Shown here in pieces: positions 10,121 through 20,395 of a DNA stretch of 64,000 nt. The notes under the pieces are model-generated. The model did not search any database. It worked only from the letters and a program-made list of their open reading frames with translations, and was not told the DNA's origin. Both the position numbers and the translations under genes were made by a program. The first letter of the stretch is position 1. Each line of letters starts with the position of its first letter. The stretch comes from Rehmannia glutinosa (taxonomy: Eukaryota > Streptophyta > Magnoliopsida > Lamiales > Orobanchaceae): contig CM071928.1 in assembly GCA_016081115.2 (NCBI GenBank), forward strand, positions 86,276,800 to 86,340,799, written 5' to 3'.

Positions 10121-11000
10121 ACTATCATCATAGGGCATCCAATTGGTCTAAGGTGTTCACAATAGAACATTTACATCCAAATGTTTTGAGATAACATTAT
10201 TTGGAGTACTTCGTTTCTCATCTACACAACTAAACAAACTCATTAATGGCATCGCTTATATAAGTAAGAAAAAAATAGCCCAAGTGTAAAAACATGCTTC
10301 AATCATCAATCACAAAATATCTTGCAAAAGAGCATAGTAGGAATAGACACTATATGTATATATATAGATCATGAAGCACATACTATGCATTTAGAATATC
10401 ATCAAGAGTCTAATAAATCATGCAAGTTCAAATAAGCTTAAAAAAGCTACAAAAGGTCTCTTTTGAAATTTGAGAATCCGATAGCATATAATTGAGACCT
10501 CATTTAAAAGAAGTATTTGAACAAAAGTTGACAAAGCAAATATGTGCAATCAAATATCGAATAGTGCCTTTCAAAAATTCTAAAAATCCTTTTAATGGCA
10601 TTTGTATGAAATACTATGAAAAACAAGCACATAGGCACATGGCAATACATATATTGAGTCTATAAGAGTAAGAATAACACAAGTAAACGTACCTCGATAA
10701 TTTATGCCTTTTCTTGACAAATAATGACGAAAATGGCCATTTGTGAGAATATGTAAATCCTATACAATTCTTAAAACAAATCTAGCACAAATCATAATGA
10801 TAAAAGTGTAGGCTAAGAGATATCACAAGTAAGCTCATGCCATAAAAATCCATAAGAGATGATAACATACTATAGTATTCAAAAATGCACAAGAGTTTTA
10901 AAAACATCATATAAGGTCTTTGTTTTTTAAAAAAAAATTTAAAATCACAAATATATATTGAAGACCTTAATTAAAAAATAAATACTTGAAAACTCATTTT
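10121..11000 (-). other. Sirevirus interior between gag and reverse transcriptase, largely eroded
   Basis: Protease and integrase are expected here, but I cannot recognise an integrase core. The space available (under 1 kb) is too small for protease plus integrase, so a deletion is likely. The region is AT-rich with poly(A) runs and a diverged repeat (10,565-10,700). Confidence 0.45.
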
Positions 11001-11069
11001 GCAATAAAGACACAAATAAAAGCATGCATAATAACAAAATAAAATGCATAATTAAATAGGAGATACGGG

Positions 11070-11348
11070 TTACCAATTACGCCATTTCCATGGGTTATGT
11101 CGTTCCCATTGTTGATGATATCTTCCCTTTGAGAAGTCACTTTGTTGATGATGACTTCTTTGATTACTCCATTTCCAAGGTTTGTTGCCTTCCCATTGTT
11201 GAAAGTCTCTTCTTTGAAAACCATCTTGTTGATGATGTCTTTGCCATTTCCAAGGATTGTGTTCTTCCCATTTTTGATCGTACCTTCTTCTTGAAAATTG
11301 GCTTTGTTGAGAATAGTTTCTCCTTCTTTGATCGAATGAAACGGTCAT
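11070..11348 (-). pseudogene. Sirevirus gag-side tandem repeat with NPWKW units
   Basis: A 92-codon minus-strand frame has three units of about 26-28 residues, each with an F-[RK]-x-x-Q-W core and an HNPWKW or NKPWKW motif followed by a His/Gln-rich tract (HHQQ). It lies after the zinc-knuckle remnant, in the gag C-terminal/linker part of the polyprotein. Trp/Arg/Gln-rich repeats here are not a known catalytic domain. RNA binding is possible but is inference. Confidence 0.5.
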
Positions 11349-11499
11349 TTGATGCCTTCTTGGTGGTATGAATTTTCTTCGATTATTATTTCACGTACCT
11401 AATATGACATTGTTTTGTGGTACCCTCATGTGTTTGGGTCCTTTGGGATTAGTCTTGAGACTTTTAGGTCTCCAACAATAATTAGAGCTATTTCTAGCC

Positions 11500-12312
11500 C
11501 GACAAGTATTTACCGTATGACCCTTTTACCGTAATAAAAGCATGTAATAATTCTAGGAGCATAATGACCAATGTGCTTAGAGACTTGATTCTTTTTCATC
11601 CGATTGACACCCTTGGCTTATGATCAAGTTCTAGTTTTGATTTATTACAACAATCAACGATATCGGTCATCTTATCGGTACTCAAGTTGGATTTAGATAA
11701 ATCATTTTTCAAACAATTTATATCCACAACAAGAGTACTATTTTCTTTCTCAAGGTTTCTAACCTTGTCAAGAGTGGTGGTGTGAGCACATGATAGTGAT
11801 TCATAGGAAGTAAATAAACTATCCTTATCATTTTTTAAAACAATGAATTCCTTTTTCAAATTTTTGTATTTAACAAGTAAGTTTTGGAATTCATCTTGTA
11901 GCTCATCATAATCATTTTGCAAATCACTATATTCATTTTGCAATTCATTGTCATAAGAAGTAGAGGGTTTAGAACTTACCTCGTTTTCTTCTTCGATGCC
12001 CATGAGGCATTGTTTAACTTGTTCATCATGGGAGGTTGTAGAAGGTTTGTCCCATGTTGTTGGATTTGATGTTGTATCCATTTGTGAAGTAGATGCTTTT
12101 GAGTTGCTCCTTTCATTTGCATATACTTCATAGATAGCTTCTAATTTTTGACATACTTCATGTGTCGATCGAATACCTACAACATGATCAAATTCCAAAG
12201 TGGTAAGTGAACAATGTAAAATATTAAGAGCTTTACCATTTAAGGAGATGATTTTCTTCTCTTCATCATTGAGCTTTTTGAAGCCTTTTGAGGTGTGTGG
12301 TGTATCTTTCAT
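11500..12312 (-). pseudogene. Sirevirus-like gag, main part
   Basis: A 238-codon frame starts within a region overlapping the previous gag frame and contains LNDEEKKIISLNGKALNILHCSLTTLEFDHVVGI, a signature of SIRE/Maximus gag. VKQCLMGIEEENEVSSKPSTSYDNEL and a long heptad-rich Glu/Leu/Lys segment (about residues 115-215, a likely coiled coil) follow. Further on, near 11,520-11,550, the zinc knuckle reads CFYYGKR: the second Cys has become Tyr and the His is lost. Confidence 0.85.
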
Positions 12313-12514
12313 CTAATGGATTCTCCATTAATGACGGTGTTCCAAATGTCGAACCCGCAACTTTGTAAATAGTATTCCATTCTTTCTTTCCAAAATATAA
12401 ATTTTTGGAATCAAACCGAGGTGGCTTGGTAGTGGAGGTGCTTAAAAGATGAGCTTCGTTAGAGTAGGCCGACGATCGTTTCTCTTCACTCGCGATGTGA
12501 AACGAGCTTGCCAA
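12266..12514 (-). pseudogene. Sirevirus-like gag N-terminus
   Basis: Begins MASSFHIASEEKRSS a few bases downstream of the primer-binding site and contains TTKPPRFDSKNLYFGKKEWNTIYK, the conserved gag opening in plant copia elements (PPxFDGxNYxxWK). The frame overlaps the next gag frame (11,596-12,312) by about 45 bases in another phase, so a frameshift separates them. Confidence 0.8.
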
Positions 12515-12520
12515 AGAGTT

Positions 12521-12532
12521 GGCTCGATACCA
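12521..12532 (-). other. Primer-binding site
   Basis: TGGTATCGAGCC on the minus strand lies two bases inside the 5' LTR end. It resembles the site complementary to the 3' end of plant initiator Met-tRNA (TGGTATCAGAGC), with small differences. This tRNA is the usual copia primer. Confidence 0.8.
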
Positions 12533-12534
12533 CT

Positions 12535-14033
12535 TGTAAGTCCAAGCGGCTACGATAATCTAGAGGGGGTGAATAGATTATGTCCATCTTTTCGATTTTA
12601 CCCTCTTTTTCGAACCGAATGCTCAAAGACAATAATAAAGTTGCGGAATGTAAACAACACACGTCGATTTAAAGAGGTTCAACCCACCTAGGGCCAAATC
12701 CTCTACCACCCAAAAGATATCCTGGATGGATTTTAGAAAGAAAAAGAATTTTATTAATTACCAAAATTAATACAAATTCAACTTACAACACCTTGAAGAG
12801 CACCACACTCTTCTTCAACACCACCTTTAAGATTACCACAATCTCTTCTTGAAGATTACCACAATCTTCAACGGCACCTTGTGAAGATTACCACAATCTT
12901 CACCTTGAAGAGCACCACACTCTTCAACACCTCAACAAAAAGATTACCACAATCTTCTTACATCTAACACCTAGTTCACCCAAGTGTGTTCTTACCACAA
13001 GAACACTCACAAGGATATCTTGTGTTGAATGATTACCCAAAAATTCAAGATTACAACTCGATAATGAATTATACAATTGAGTGCAAGTGTAATCAAGAAT
13101 AGCCTAGACCTCAAAAATGTGAAAGTGAATAGCTAGGCAAATTACAACAAGAAATAAGACAATGTAAGAACAAGTGTATTCTTGAGTGTATCTTGTTGTG
13201 TTGTAGTTTTCTCTCTTATTGTGTTGCTTCAATTCTTCCTCTATTTATAGAAGATGTCTTGTACATGATAGGCTCCTCTTGGGGACATGAATTTCGTATA
13301 AAATTGCAAGACAATTGAAGAAAAGAGTTGTTAGAAATCAATCCCACAATTTAGGGAAAAGATGTCATTTGCACAACGGTTAGAATTTTCTTTAACAAAC
13401 TTGAGACGGCCGTCGCGACAAATAGACGTTTGAAAATGAGAAAACACATTTACACAGGCGGCCGACGGGGTCCGACCGGTCGACCACTATGTCCAAATGT
13501 CGAAAGCGAGAACCAAAAAACGAGTCCGAAAGTTACGCTTCGAAAATGCTCCCGTGTGCGGTCACCCGCCGGTCCGACGCCCCGGCCGACCGGCCAACCA
13601 CACCGATCTACCACCTTGTTGACCGGTCAACAACGGCCTTTTTTTCAAAGAAATAGCTTATTCGCTGTTTTTCACAATTTTCGTGTAATGGATGCCCTAT
13701 AGGGCGACCGATTAACCTCATAACAAAAGTATTGTCCAATTTTTATATCGAAAATAAACTTCAAGAAATACTCCAAAAAATAGTAAAAATATTTTAGACC
13801 GATCGGGAGTATTAGGACAATATTTTAGAACCATTATTTTGGTGTAAAAACACATTAACACAAAATCATCAAAAGTGTTGTCCAATTTATATCGAAAATA
13901 AACTTGTAGAAATACTCCTAAAAAATATTAAAACCATTTTAAATCATTTAGGAGTATTTGGACAACCTTTAAAAACATTGTTTTGGTATAAAAACAAAAT
14001 CATCAAAATCATGATAAAATCATTTATCAAACA
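12535..14033 (-). repeat. 5' LTR of the Sirevirus-like element
   Basis: Partner of 6,211-7,721, slightly shorter. It has the TATA box at 13,241-13,250 on the minus strand, the hairpin array (about 12,785-12,965), and a GC-rich block at about 13,400-13,640. The outer end (TGTTTGATAAATG on the minus strand) touches the right half of the GC-rich element. Confidence 0.92.
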
Positions 14034-14087
14034 CAGCGCCCGCCAGGCTAAGCAAAATTTCGCCCGACTAGCGCTATCGATTTACGC
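14034..14087. mobile_element. GC-rich non-autonomous element, right half
   Basis: CAGCGCCCGCCAGGC and GCGCTATCG match the style of 5,936-6,210. The LINE ORF2 frame resumes directly after it (ATGGATGATACT...). See the left half for the argument and the doubts. Confidence 0.4.
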
Positions 14088-15004
14088 AACCATGGATGAT
14101 ACTATTGATTGCATTGCGGGGAATTTCACAAGAGAATATATGCTTTCTTGATCAAAAATTTACGGAAAAAGAAATTGAACGGGCTTTATGGAGTATTGGT
14201 CCTCACAATTCTTTGGGGGTTGATGGGTTTCACGCGGTATTTTTTCAGAAACATTGGCCTCTACTTAAAAACGAGGCGGTTGCAACATGCCTCCTTGTTC
14301 TTAATGAAGGTAAATCAATGTGGGATATTAACGAGACTATCATTGCCCTTGTTCCAAAAAAAAGACAGTCGGAGTTAATCTTAGATTTTCGTCCAATTAG
14401 TCTATGTTCAGTGCTCTACAAACTCATTTCTAAAACTACTGCAAATCATTTGAATTTTTTTTTGTCTCCTATTATCTCTGAGACCCAAAGTGCTTTTGTT
14501 CCGGGAAGGTTGATTACGGACAATGATATTTTTGCCTTTGAAATTCTCCATTCAATGTCAAAAAATGGTATGGTAGGTCGGGATGGATGGCATTAAAGTT
14601 GGATATGAGTAAGGCATACGATCTGATCGAGTGGGAGTTTGTTCGTGCAGTTTTGAGAAAAAAAGGATTCCTTCATCGATTTACAAATTTGATTTTTGGA
14701 CGTTGTATTTCGAAAAAGGCAATTCTCTATTTCGATTAATGGTAAACTCCATGGTCAGATCAATCTATCTCGTGGACTGCGACAAGGGTGTTCGTTATCC
14801 CCTTATTTGTTTATTTTGTGTGCGGATGGATTTTAATCTTTGTTGTCCGGTGCCGGAAATGGAGGAGCAGGTTTGGAAGGTTTTCAGGTGTACTCGGGCT
14901 CCCCCGTATTTCTCATCTTTTTTCGTTGGCGGCTCTTTAAGTTTCTCCAAGGCAAGTCAAAGTGAAATAAATCGGACGGATATTCTCTCTCGTGCAGTAA
15001 AGGC
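14088..15004 (+). pseudogene. LINE ORF2, reverse transcriptase domain (N-terminal and palm)
   Basis: Encodes ISQENICFLDQKFTEKEIERALWSIGPHNSLGVDGFHAVFFQKHW, then DFRPISLCSVLYKLISKTTANHL, SAFVPGRLITDNDIFAFEILHSM and LDMSKAYDLIEW (first catalytic Asp, near 14,600). GQINLSRGLRQGCSLSPYLFILCA follows. All are canonical plant L1 reverse transcriptase motifs. The second catalytic motif (normally SHLFFADDSL) near 14,915-14,945 reads SSFFVGGSL in one frame, so both Asp residues are lost. Several frame changes are needed. Cut at about 15,004 by the solo LTR. Confidence 0.88.
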
Positions 15005-16819
15005 GATGGCTCGGAAGCTACTCCTAAAAACGACCTGGCAAGTGCACACATCGTTTATAGCAAAGCTAAGCCGAGTATCGAGTGTCATTCCCACGAGGAC
15101 TATGATTACTAGTAATTCTTGTCTTTTTATTATCTAGCCTACAAATTCGCCAAATAGTTTGTTGCAAAATAAAAATAAACGAAAGCAAATAAAAGTGGAA
15201 GAGGCAACTAAGAACACGAAGAATATTAGATACACTCGGATTGGAAGATGATGAATATAAATGTGCTTGAATATGAATCCCTCTAGAACGTCTTTGTGAT
15301 TTTACCAAAATGAATACAACCATAACCCTTAAGTTTTAACCATCCCTTAACATATTTTCATGCTTCATGGACCGTAGGAATTCCTAAATTAAGTTAAACC
15401 CTTTCTCAAGGCGAAAAACTCCTAATCTCAAGTTGATTAATCAAATCTCTTTCTAGTTAAAACCCCAAGATTGCATTAACGATTTGTGAATTCCCATATT
15501 AGGTTTGACCCTAATCCGGAAGATTTATGTCGTCCCATATCTAGGATTGCATGCAACTCCTTTCACTTATGTTGTTCTATTTCACCATGAATCTCTCGAT
15601 TTCCTGAAAATAAACTTCAAATCAATATTGCGCATATACCAATTCGAATAAACAAGCATAACATAAGCGACTCGCATAAAAGCATAAGAAAATATATTAA
15701 AACATTCAAACCAATAATCACAAATAAGTTCTAGGGTTCATCACATTCAAACACTAGCGATTTAACTCATGATGGATTTGAGAATGAAAACAACAATTAA
15801 ACAAGAAGTTTCTTTCGAAATCAACATGAATACTTGAAGTTAAAACTTCCAAAACCAACATAAGACTCCTGTTGGAAGTATGATGATGAAGTGGTGGAGT
15901 TCATCTTCTTCTCCGAGTGATCCTTAATCATTGTGCCTTAGCGCCTCCATGGTGATCCAAGCCTTCTAACTCTCTTCCTCACCACAATATGTGTTTCTCC
16001 TATCCAAAATAAGAACTTTCATCTCTAAAATCTGATTTCTATGTATATCAATGAATGAATACTACATGAATTCCTTTCCCAACTCAAACTCTTGGCTTTT
16101 ATAGCACTATCTTTGTGAAAGAACACATCAATAATGCTAACAAATGCTCCACTTCTATGGTTGTTGGTTGAATCATTGTGTGCACATTCATGGTTGAGTT
16201 GGTTGAATCATTATATTCACATGACAATACTCCATTTCCATTGGTTGAGTTGGTTGAATCATTGTGTCCACATGACAATTGATTGAGAGAACATGGGGAC
16301 ATGGTGCAGCAAGATAGGGTGTTAAAGGTATTCAAAAGTGATCAAAAAGGTTTGGTTGGTGATTTTTCAACAATTTCCGCTTAAAAAATTGTAAAAGGAT
16401 ATCCCCGACATGGTCATGTCGCAGAACACACCCTGCCCATGCTGTCTGACATGAGTCAGTCGCCAACACGGACAGGCCGTGTTGGGGGTTGTTTTGTGTG
16501 AATTTTTTGAGTTTTGGCTCCCGTGAACACGACCGTGTTGCCCGACACCCCTACCCGTGTTGGACCAAAAAGGCCCCGAAATGACGCGTTTGGCTTGGAA
16601 TTTCGAGCGTTTTTGCATCCTTAAACTCTCCGTATATTTTGACATGAATCCATGGTCCGAAATTCACCAAAATTAGCCCCGAATGGTCAATCTACACCAA
16701 TAAAAGCACCTCACGGTAGTATGGACAATATACAATCAAAAACTAATGAAACTAACAACAAAATAACTCAATTTTTACTCAAATATACACATAAAACATG
16801 CATAAAAAGACCCTTATCA
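15005..16819 (-). mobile_element. Solo LTR of a Gypsy-type element inside the LINE
   Basis: On the minus strand the insert begins TGATAAGGGTCTTTTTATGC. It contains CCGTGTTG/CACGACCGTGTTG stretches and ends with CCTCGTGGGAATGACACTCG...GTGTGCACTTGCC. This sequence style is shared by LTRs of plant Tat/Athila-group Gypsy elements. No internal coding region is present. LINE codons match on both sides (...DILSRAVKA | KAP...), and the flanks AAGGC and AAAGC are a likely 5-bp duplication with one change. Left edge is approximate. Confidence 0.6.
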
Positions 16820-17544
16820 AAAGCACCGCAGGGTAGCGGATAAATTTCGGAAAAATGGCCATTACTTTTTCTCCTAATGTTGAGCCTTCCTCTAGGAAGT
16901 AAATTCTTTCGTTATTGGGTGTTCAACATGCTTCTCCCCGTAACTCCTATCTGGGGCTCCCTTTTGTGGTGGGCCGAAATAAGATGAGCTCATTCGCATC
17001 TATTCGAGAATGGGTCTAGAAACAAATTCGTAGTTGGGATAGAAAATGGTTTTCCGTGGCAGGTAGAGAGACTCTTATTAAAGCAATTATCCAAGCTCTA
17101 CCAGTGTACCTGATGAGTCTTTTCCGTATCCCGATTGGAATATGTAAGCAAATTAATGGTCTGGTTAAAAAGATTTTGGTGGGGTTCAATTATTCAAAAG
17201 AGGAAAAAAATAAGATGGCGTGGGCCAAATGGGATTCGGTCCGTAGAGCAAAGCAAGCTAGGGGTTTGGGCTTCCGGGATTTTCCCCTCTTTAACCAAGC
17301 TATGCTCGCAAAACAATTTTGGAGACTTTTGACATCCCCAGATTCACTTGCGGCAAAGGTGATCAAGTCAAAATATTTCCCTTCTCAACGAGCTTTGGAT
17401 GTTGGAATACAACCGGATGCATCCTTTTTGTGGAAAAGTTTGTTGTGGGGGCGAGAGGTGATCAAATTAGGATCCCGCTGGAAGATGGGTGATGACTCAA
17501 ATATTGACATCTTTTCGACCGGATCAGTGGATTCCCCAGTGTAA
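16820..17544 (+). pseudogene. LINE ORF2, reverse transcriptase thumb and following region
   Basis: Resumes with INF-K--ITFSPNV and YLGLPFVVGRNKMSSFASIREWV. A 162-codon frame (from about 17,056) follows with AGRETLIKAIIQALPVYLMSLFRIP, KMAWAKWDSVRRAKQARGLGFRDFPLFNQAMLAKQFWRLL, FLWKSLLWGREVIKLGSRWKMGDDSNIDIF. This is the conserved block after the palm in plant L1 ORF2. Stops occur at about 16,902 and 17,020. Confidence 0.88.
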
Positions 17545-18130
17545 TTTTTTCGACCTTTTACTTCCCATGTTCTTGGCCATTTGAAAGTTTCAAATCTTAT
17601 TGGAGTTGCTGATGTTTGGAATCAATGACTCATAAAAGAAGTTTTCCTTCCAATTAATGCCGAAAAAATTCTTTCAATTCCGCTAGTCTCTAATCCATCC
17701 TCGGATACTCTCATTTTGGCATCATGAAAAAAAGGGCTCTTATTCCGTCTGGACTGGATACCATTTTCTTAAGCAGGTGGATTTTTCTGGTGTTGAATCA
17801 AGTGAGAATCATCTTTCCAAATGGTGGCTCTTTTTATGGAAAATTTTTGTTCTGCAAAAAGTTAAATTGCTCCTTTGGAAAGTGCTTCTTTTTGCCATTC
17901 CCTCGGGTGAAAATCTTGTGCGCCGACATATTTCTGTTGTTGCTTTATGTCCGCGCTGTGGAGATAGGGAATCTAATTCTCATGCTTTGTTTGAATGTGG
18001 ATGGGTAAAATCATTGTGGAAAAAATGGGGTGGTGGAGTGATATTTCTTGTTCTCGGGGTCTTAGTTTGGAAGCACATATTTTTGCAACTTGGGAGGGGC
18101 CTCGTAAGAAAGATTTAGATTGTTCTTGAC
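17545..18130 (+). pseudogene. LINE ORF2, zf-RVT zinc-binding region
   Basis: Frames between 17,724 and 18,118 encode WWLFLWKIFVLQKVKLLLWKVL and CPRCGDRESNSHALFECGWVKSLWKKW. This is the zf-RVT motif (CxxCG...E...HALxxC) found between reverse transcriptase and RNase H in plant LINEs. A frameshift separates it from the upstream block. Confidence 0.85.
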
Positions 18131-18167
18131 TCTATTGTGGTAGGTTTGGCATGTTAGGAATCAAGTT

Positions 18168-18779
18168 TTGCATGGCAAGTTTGTGGGGGATGTCGAATTG
18201 GTGCTCCAAAATTGTGTCACATGGTTGGCTGAGTTTGATAAAGCTCAGTCGTGCATCTTTTTTTCTGGTGGGGAGTTAGTGGGGTCTTTTCGTCAATGGC
18301 GGGGTCGGGGAAATTGTAATAGCGGGCTGGAGTTATTGTGTGATGCTGTGATTTCAGATGGATGGATCGGCTTGGGTGGATGGTTTCGTAATAGCGAGGG
18401 TATTATGGTGGCAATGTTTACATCAAGGATGCCGTGTTCGTTTTCATCTTCTACGGCGGAAGCTTTGGCTATGCGGCATGGTTTGAGACTCGCTTCAGAA
18501 GTAGATTTCAAAATTCAAAAGGTTTTCTCGGATTCGCTCGAAGCAATTCAAGGCTTAATTGCAGATGATCCATTCAATCCTAATGAAGCTGTGTTTTCCA
18601 ACATTATCACTCTTTTGAATTATGTGGAATGTGGCTATTGCGATCATATTGTTAGAGAGCAAAATGTTGTGGCTCATAAGATTGCCCAGTTGGCAGTGGT
18701 CATGCCTTGTTCTATTTTTTGGAAGGAAGCTCTTTCTATTTTATTCTCTTCACTTGTCTGTGATGTTTCTTCTCTTTGA
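18168..18779 (+). pseudogene. LINE ORF2, C-terminal RNase H domain (RVT_3)
   Basis: A 203-codon frame contains the plant RVT_3 RNase H: CDAVISDGWIGLGGWFRNSEG (first Asp), SSTAEALAMRHGLRLA (Glu), VFSDSLEAIQGL (second Asp) and a closing HIVREQNVVAHKIAQLA (His/Asp position, with NxxAHxIA). All four motif areas are recognisable. The N-terminal part is out of frame with the zf-RVT block. The stop at 18,777-18,779 is about 25 bases before the poly(A). Confidence 0.88.
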
Positions 18780-18805
18780 GATTAATGAAAGTGTTTTATC
18801 TCTTC

Positions 18806-18828
18806 AAAAAAAAAAAAAACTATCTACA
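18806..18828 (+). repeat. LINE poly(A) tail and right target-site duplication
   Basis: CTCTTC is followed by an A-run, then AACTATCTACA (18,818-18,828), an exact repeat of 3,106-3,116. The tail end may share A residues with the duplication. Confidence 0.9.
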
Positions 18829-18983
18829 AACTAGTGATATAAAAATATGGAGAGTTATCTACAACAACAACATGATAAATACAAAATAAAATCAGATTTA
18901 GAGGAGTTATCCGGTTTATCTGCTTCAATACTATAATTATGTATAATATGAAAAAAAATACAATACTAAAATTTTATTATCAA
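18829..18983 (-). mobile_element. 5' LTR remnant of left copia, distal part
   Basis: Continues the copia LTR of 3,030-3,116 after removal of the LINE. On the minus strand a possible LTR start TGTTGATAATAAAA lies at about 18,983. The distal boundary is a guess, because the partner LTR is outside the window. Confidence 0.35.
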
Positions 18984-20040
18984 CATATGAATTAAAGTTG
19001 GATTTGTGTCACAAACATTTAATGAACACGAATTGGTCAAATGCAATTTTGTTCCTTTATTTGTTTATTGTTCGTGAACAAATTCAAGCACTGAATAATT
19101 TTACTTACAATATATTTAAATGTTAGTCAAAATAAAAATATATTAATTACACCTTTGCAATTTTTCACTAATTTTCACTGAGGGGTTATGAAATTGAAAA
19201 ACCTCTTAACTCTTGCACCATAATAAATTATTTTTGTCCAATTGTTAAGAAAATATAATTCAATTTTTATTGAAATTGCATTGTGTTTGAATAAATCCAA
19301 AAAATTACCCCATATATGTTGAATTTATTAATATATAATATTGAATTTATTTTAATAATTAACTCTTAATTATATTATTTTTTAAAAAATAATGAGCTAA
19401 TAGTTGTTAATACACTCTCACAAAATCTCTTACGTGACCGTATAAACGCTTGTTTCAATGTTAGAAAGGTCAACATTTAAGAAGCATGGGTATAAAATAT
19501 AAATAGTTTTTTTCATTTTTTTTTATTTTCTATTTATAGTTTTCTCAAGTATGAATGTGCCAAATTCTCATTCTTAATGATTATCATGTATTAAATATAA
19601 CATTCCATATAATAATTACTTGATTTCAATATCATTATGGTACATAATAGATAGTAGTGGAAGTGTGGAATAAAAAAGTATAGAACGACCAAATTGCCTT
19701 TCAAAATAAACATTCAAAGCAGTATTATGCATAAATATATTTTATATTATTCTAATTGGTGTTAAACAATATAATATATGACATAAATAAAAGTTTACCA
19801 AATATGTTCTTTTTAATCGACATAAATAAAAGTAATTTGGAGGGAGTCAATGAAAATGATTTTTTTTAGAGAGTCACATTTCGTGAAAATTATGTATCAC
19901 GCCCTCAAGGAGTGTTCCACAATCCTCATTTTTGTACTGAGTCATGCATTTTTGCAATGATTATTTGTATGATCCAAACAAGATGTCTAGTTATACACAC
20001 ATATCAAACTCATGTAAAAATAAAAGTCGATAAAAATACC
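18984..20040. other. AT-rich intergenic sequence, nothing recognised
   Basis: Long A/T runs, no reading frame with family features, no clear inverted repeats or target duplications found by eye. Confidence 0.5.
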
Positions 20041-20041
20041 T

Positions 20042-20395
20042 TAGGAGCATGGCTTAGTGGTAAAGATAAGGTACACAGATCGAATATCAGAGGTTCGAAT
20101 CTCACATAAAGCATACCCATAGTGTGCTCTACCATCCCTCGGGGTCTCATACACATGACATAAAGGAGAATTGTTTGGGATAAGGGTGCATCCCCAACGT
20201 CCGGCCCAAGTGTGGAAGCTATTTCCGTCTTGGACTTATTGGTGGATAGACGAGAGAAAGGTAGTTCAGATACCCAACTTAGAAATAAGGGTGAGTGTGA
20301 AGCAACCCTATTTGATTTATATGTGGATAAACTAAGGACAAACCTTCTAGAATTAGTCAACTCAAGCTTGGATATTTAAGTTACCAAAAAAATAA
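20042..20395 (+). mobile_element. tRNA-derived SINE-like element
   Basis: The head has RNA polymerase III promoter boxes: A box TGGCTTAGTGGT (20,050-20,061) and B box GGTTCGAATCT (20,092-20,102), about 31 bases apart as in a tRNA. A body of about 290 bases unrelated to tRNA follows and ends with an A-rich tail (TTACCAAAAAAATAAG). This layout fits a plant SINE. No clear target duplication was found, so the ends are approximate. It is not a functional tRNA gene, because the acceptor stem cannot pair. Confidence 0.6.

Larger units (their letters stand above)
6211..14033 (-). mobile_element. Sirevirus-like Ty1/copia element with both LTRs
   Basis: Two direct repeats of about 1.5 kb (6,211-7,721 and 12,535-14,033) bound a 4.8-kb interior. 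On the minus strand a primer-binding site (TGGTATCGAGCC) follows the 5' LTR and a polypurine tract (AAAAAGGGAGA) precedes the 3' LTR, so the element is transcribed right to left. The LTR 3' end has the CTATTCACCCCTCTAG phrase seen in SIRE/Maximus copia LTRs, and gag has the matching N-terminus. The interior retains gag and reverse transcriptase pieces with many stops. Flanking 5-mers are CAGGT and CAGCG, not an exact duplication. Confidence 0.9.
3117..18817 (+). mobile_element. Plant L1-type LINE, near full length, interrupted by later insertions
   Basis: A non-LTR retrotransposon with a 5' UTR (3,117-3,335), ORF1 with a DUF4283-like domain and CCHC knuckle (3,336-4,357), and ORF2 with endonuclease, reverse transcriptase, zf-RVT and RNase H (4,656-18,779 in pieces). 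A 14-bp poly(A) tail ends at 18,819. It carries an 11-bp TSD. With the inserts at 5,936-14,087 and 15,005-16,819 removed, the LINE is about 5.7 kb, normal for plant L1 elements. All reading frames have stops or frameshifts, so it is dead. It is older than its inserts and younger than the copia it entered. Confidence 0.92.

Noticed and set aside
20050..20110. Possible tRNA gene (A and B boxes)
   Set aside because: The 5' and 3' ends cannot form an acceptor stem and a long non-tRNA body with an A-rich tail follows, so it is a SINE head.
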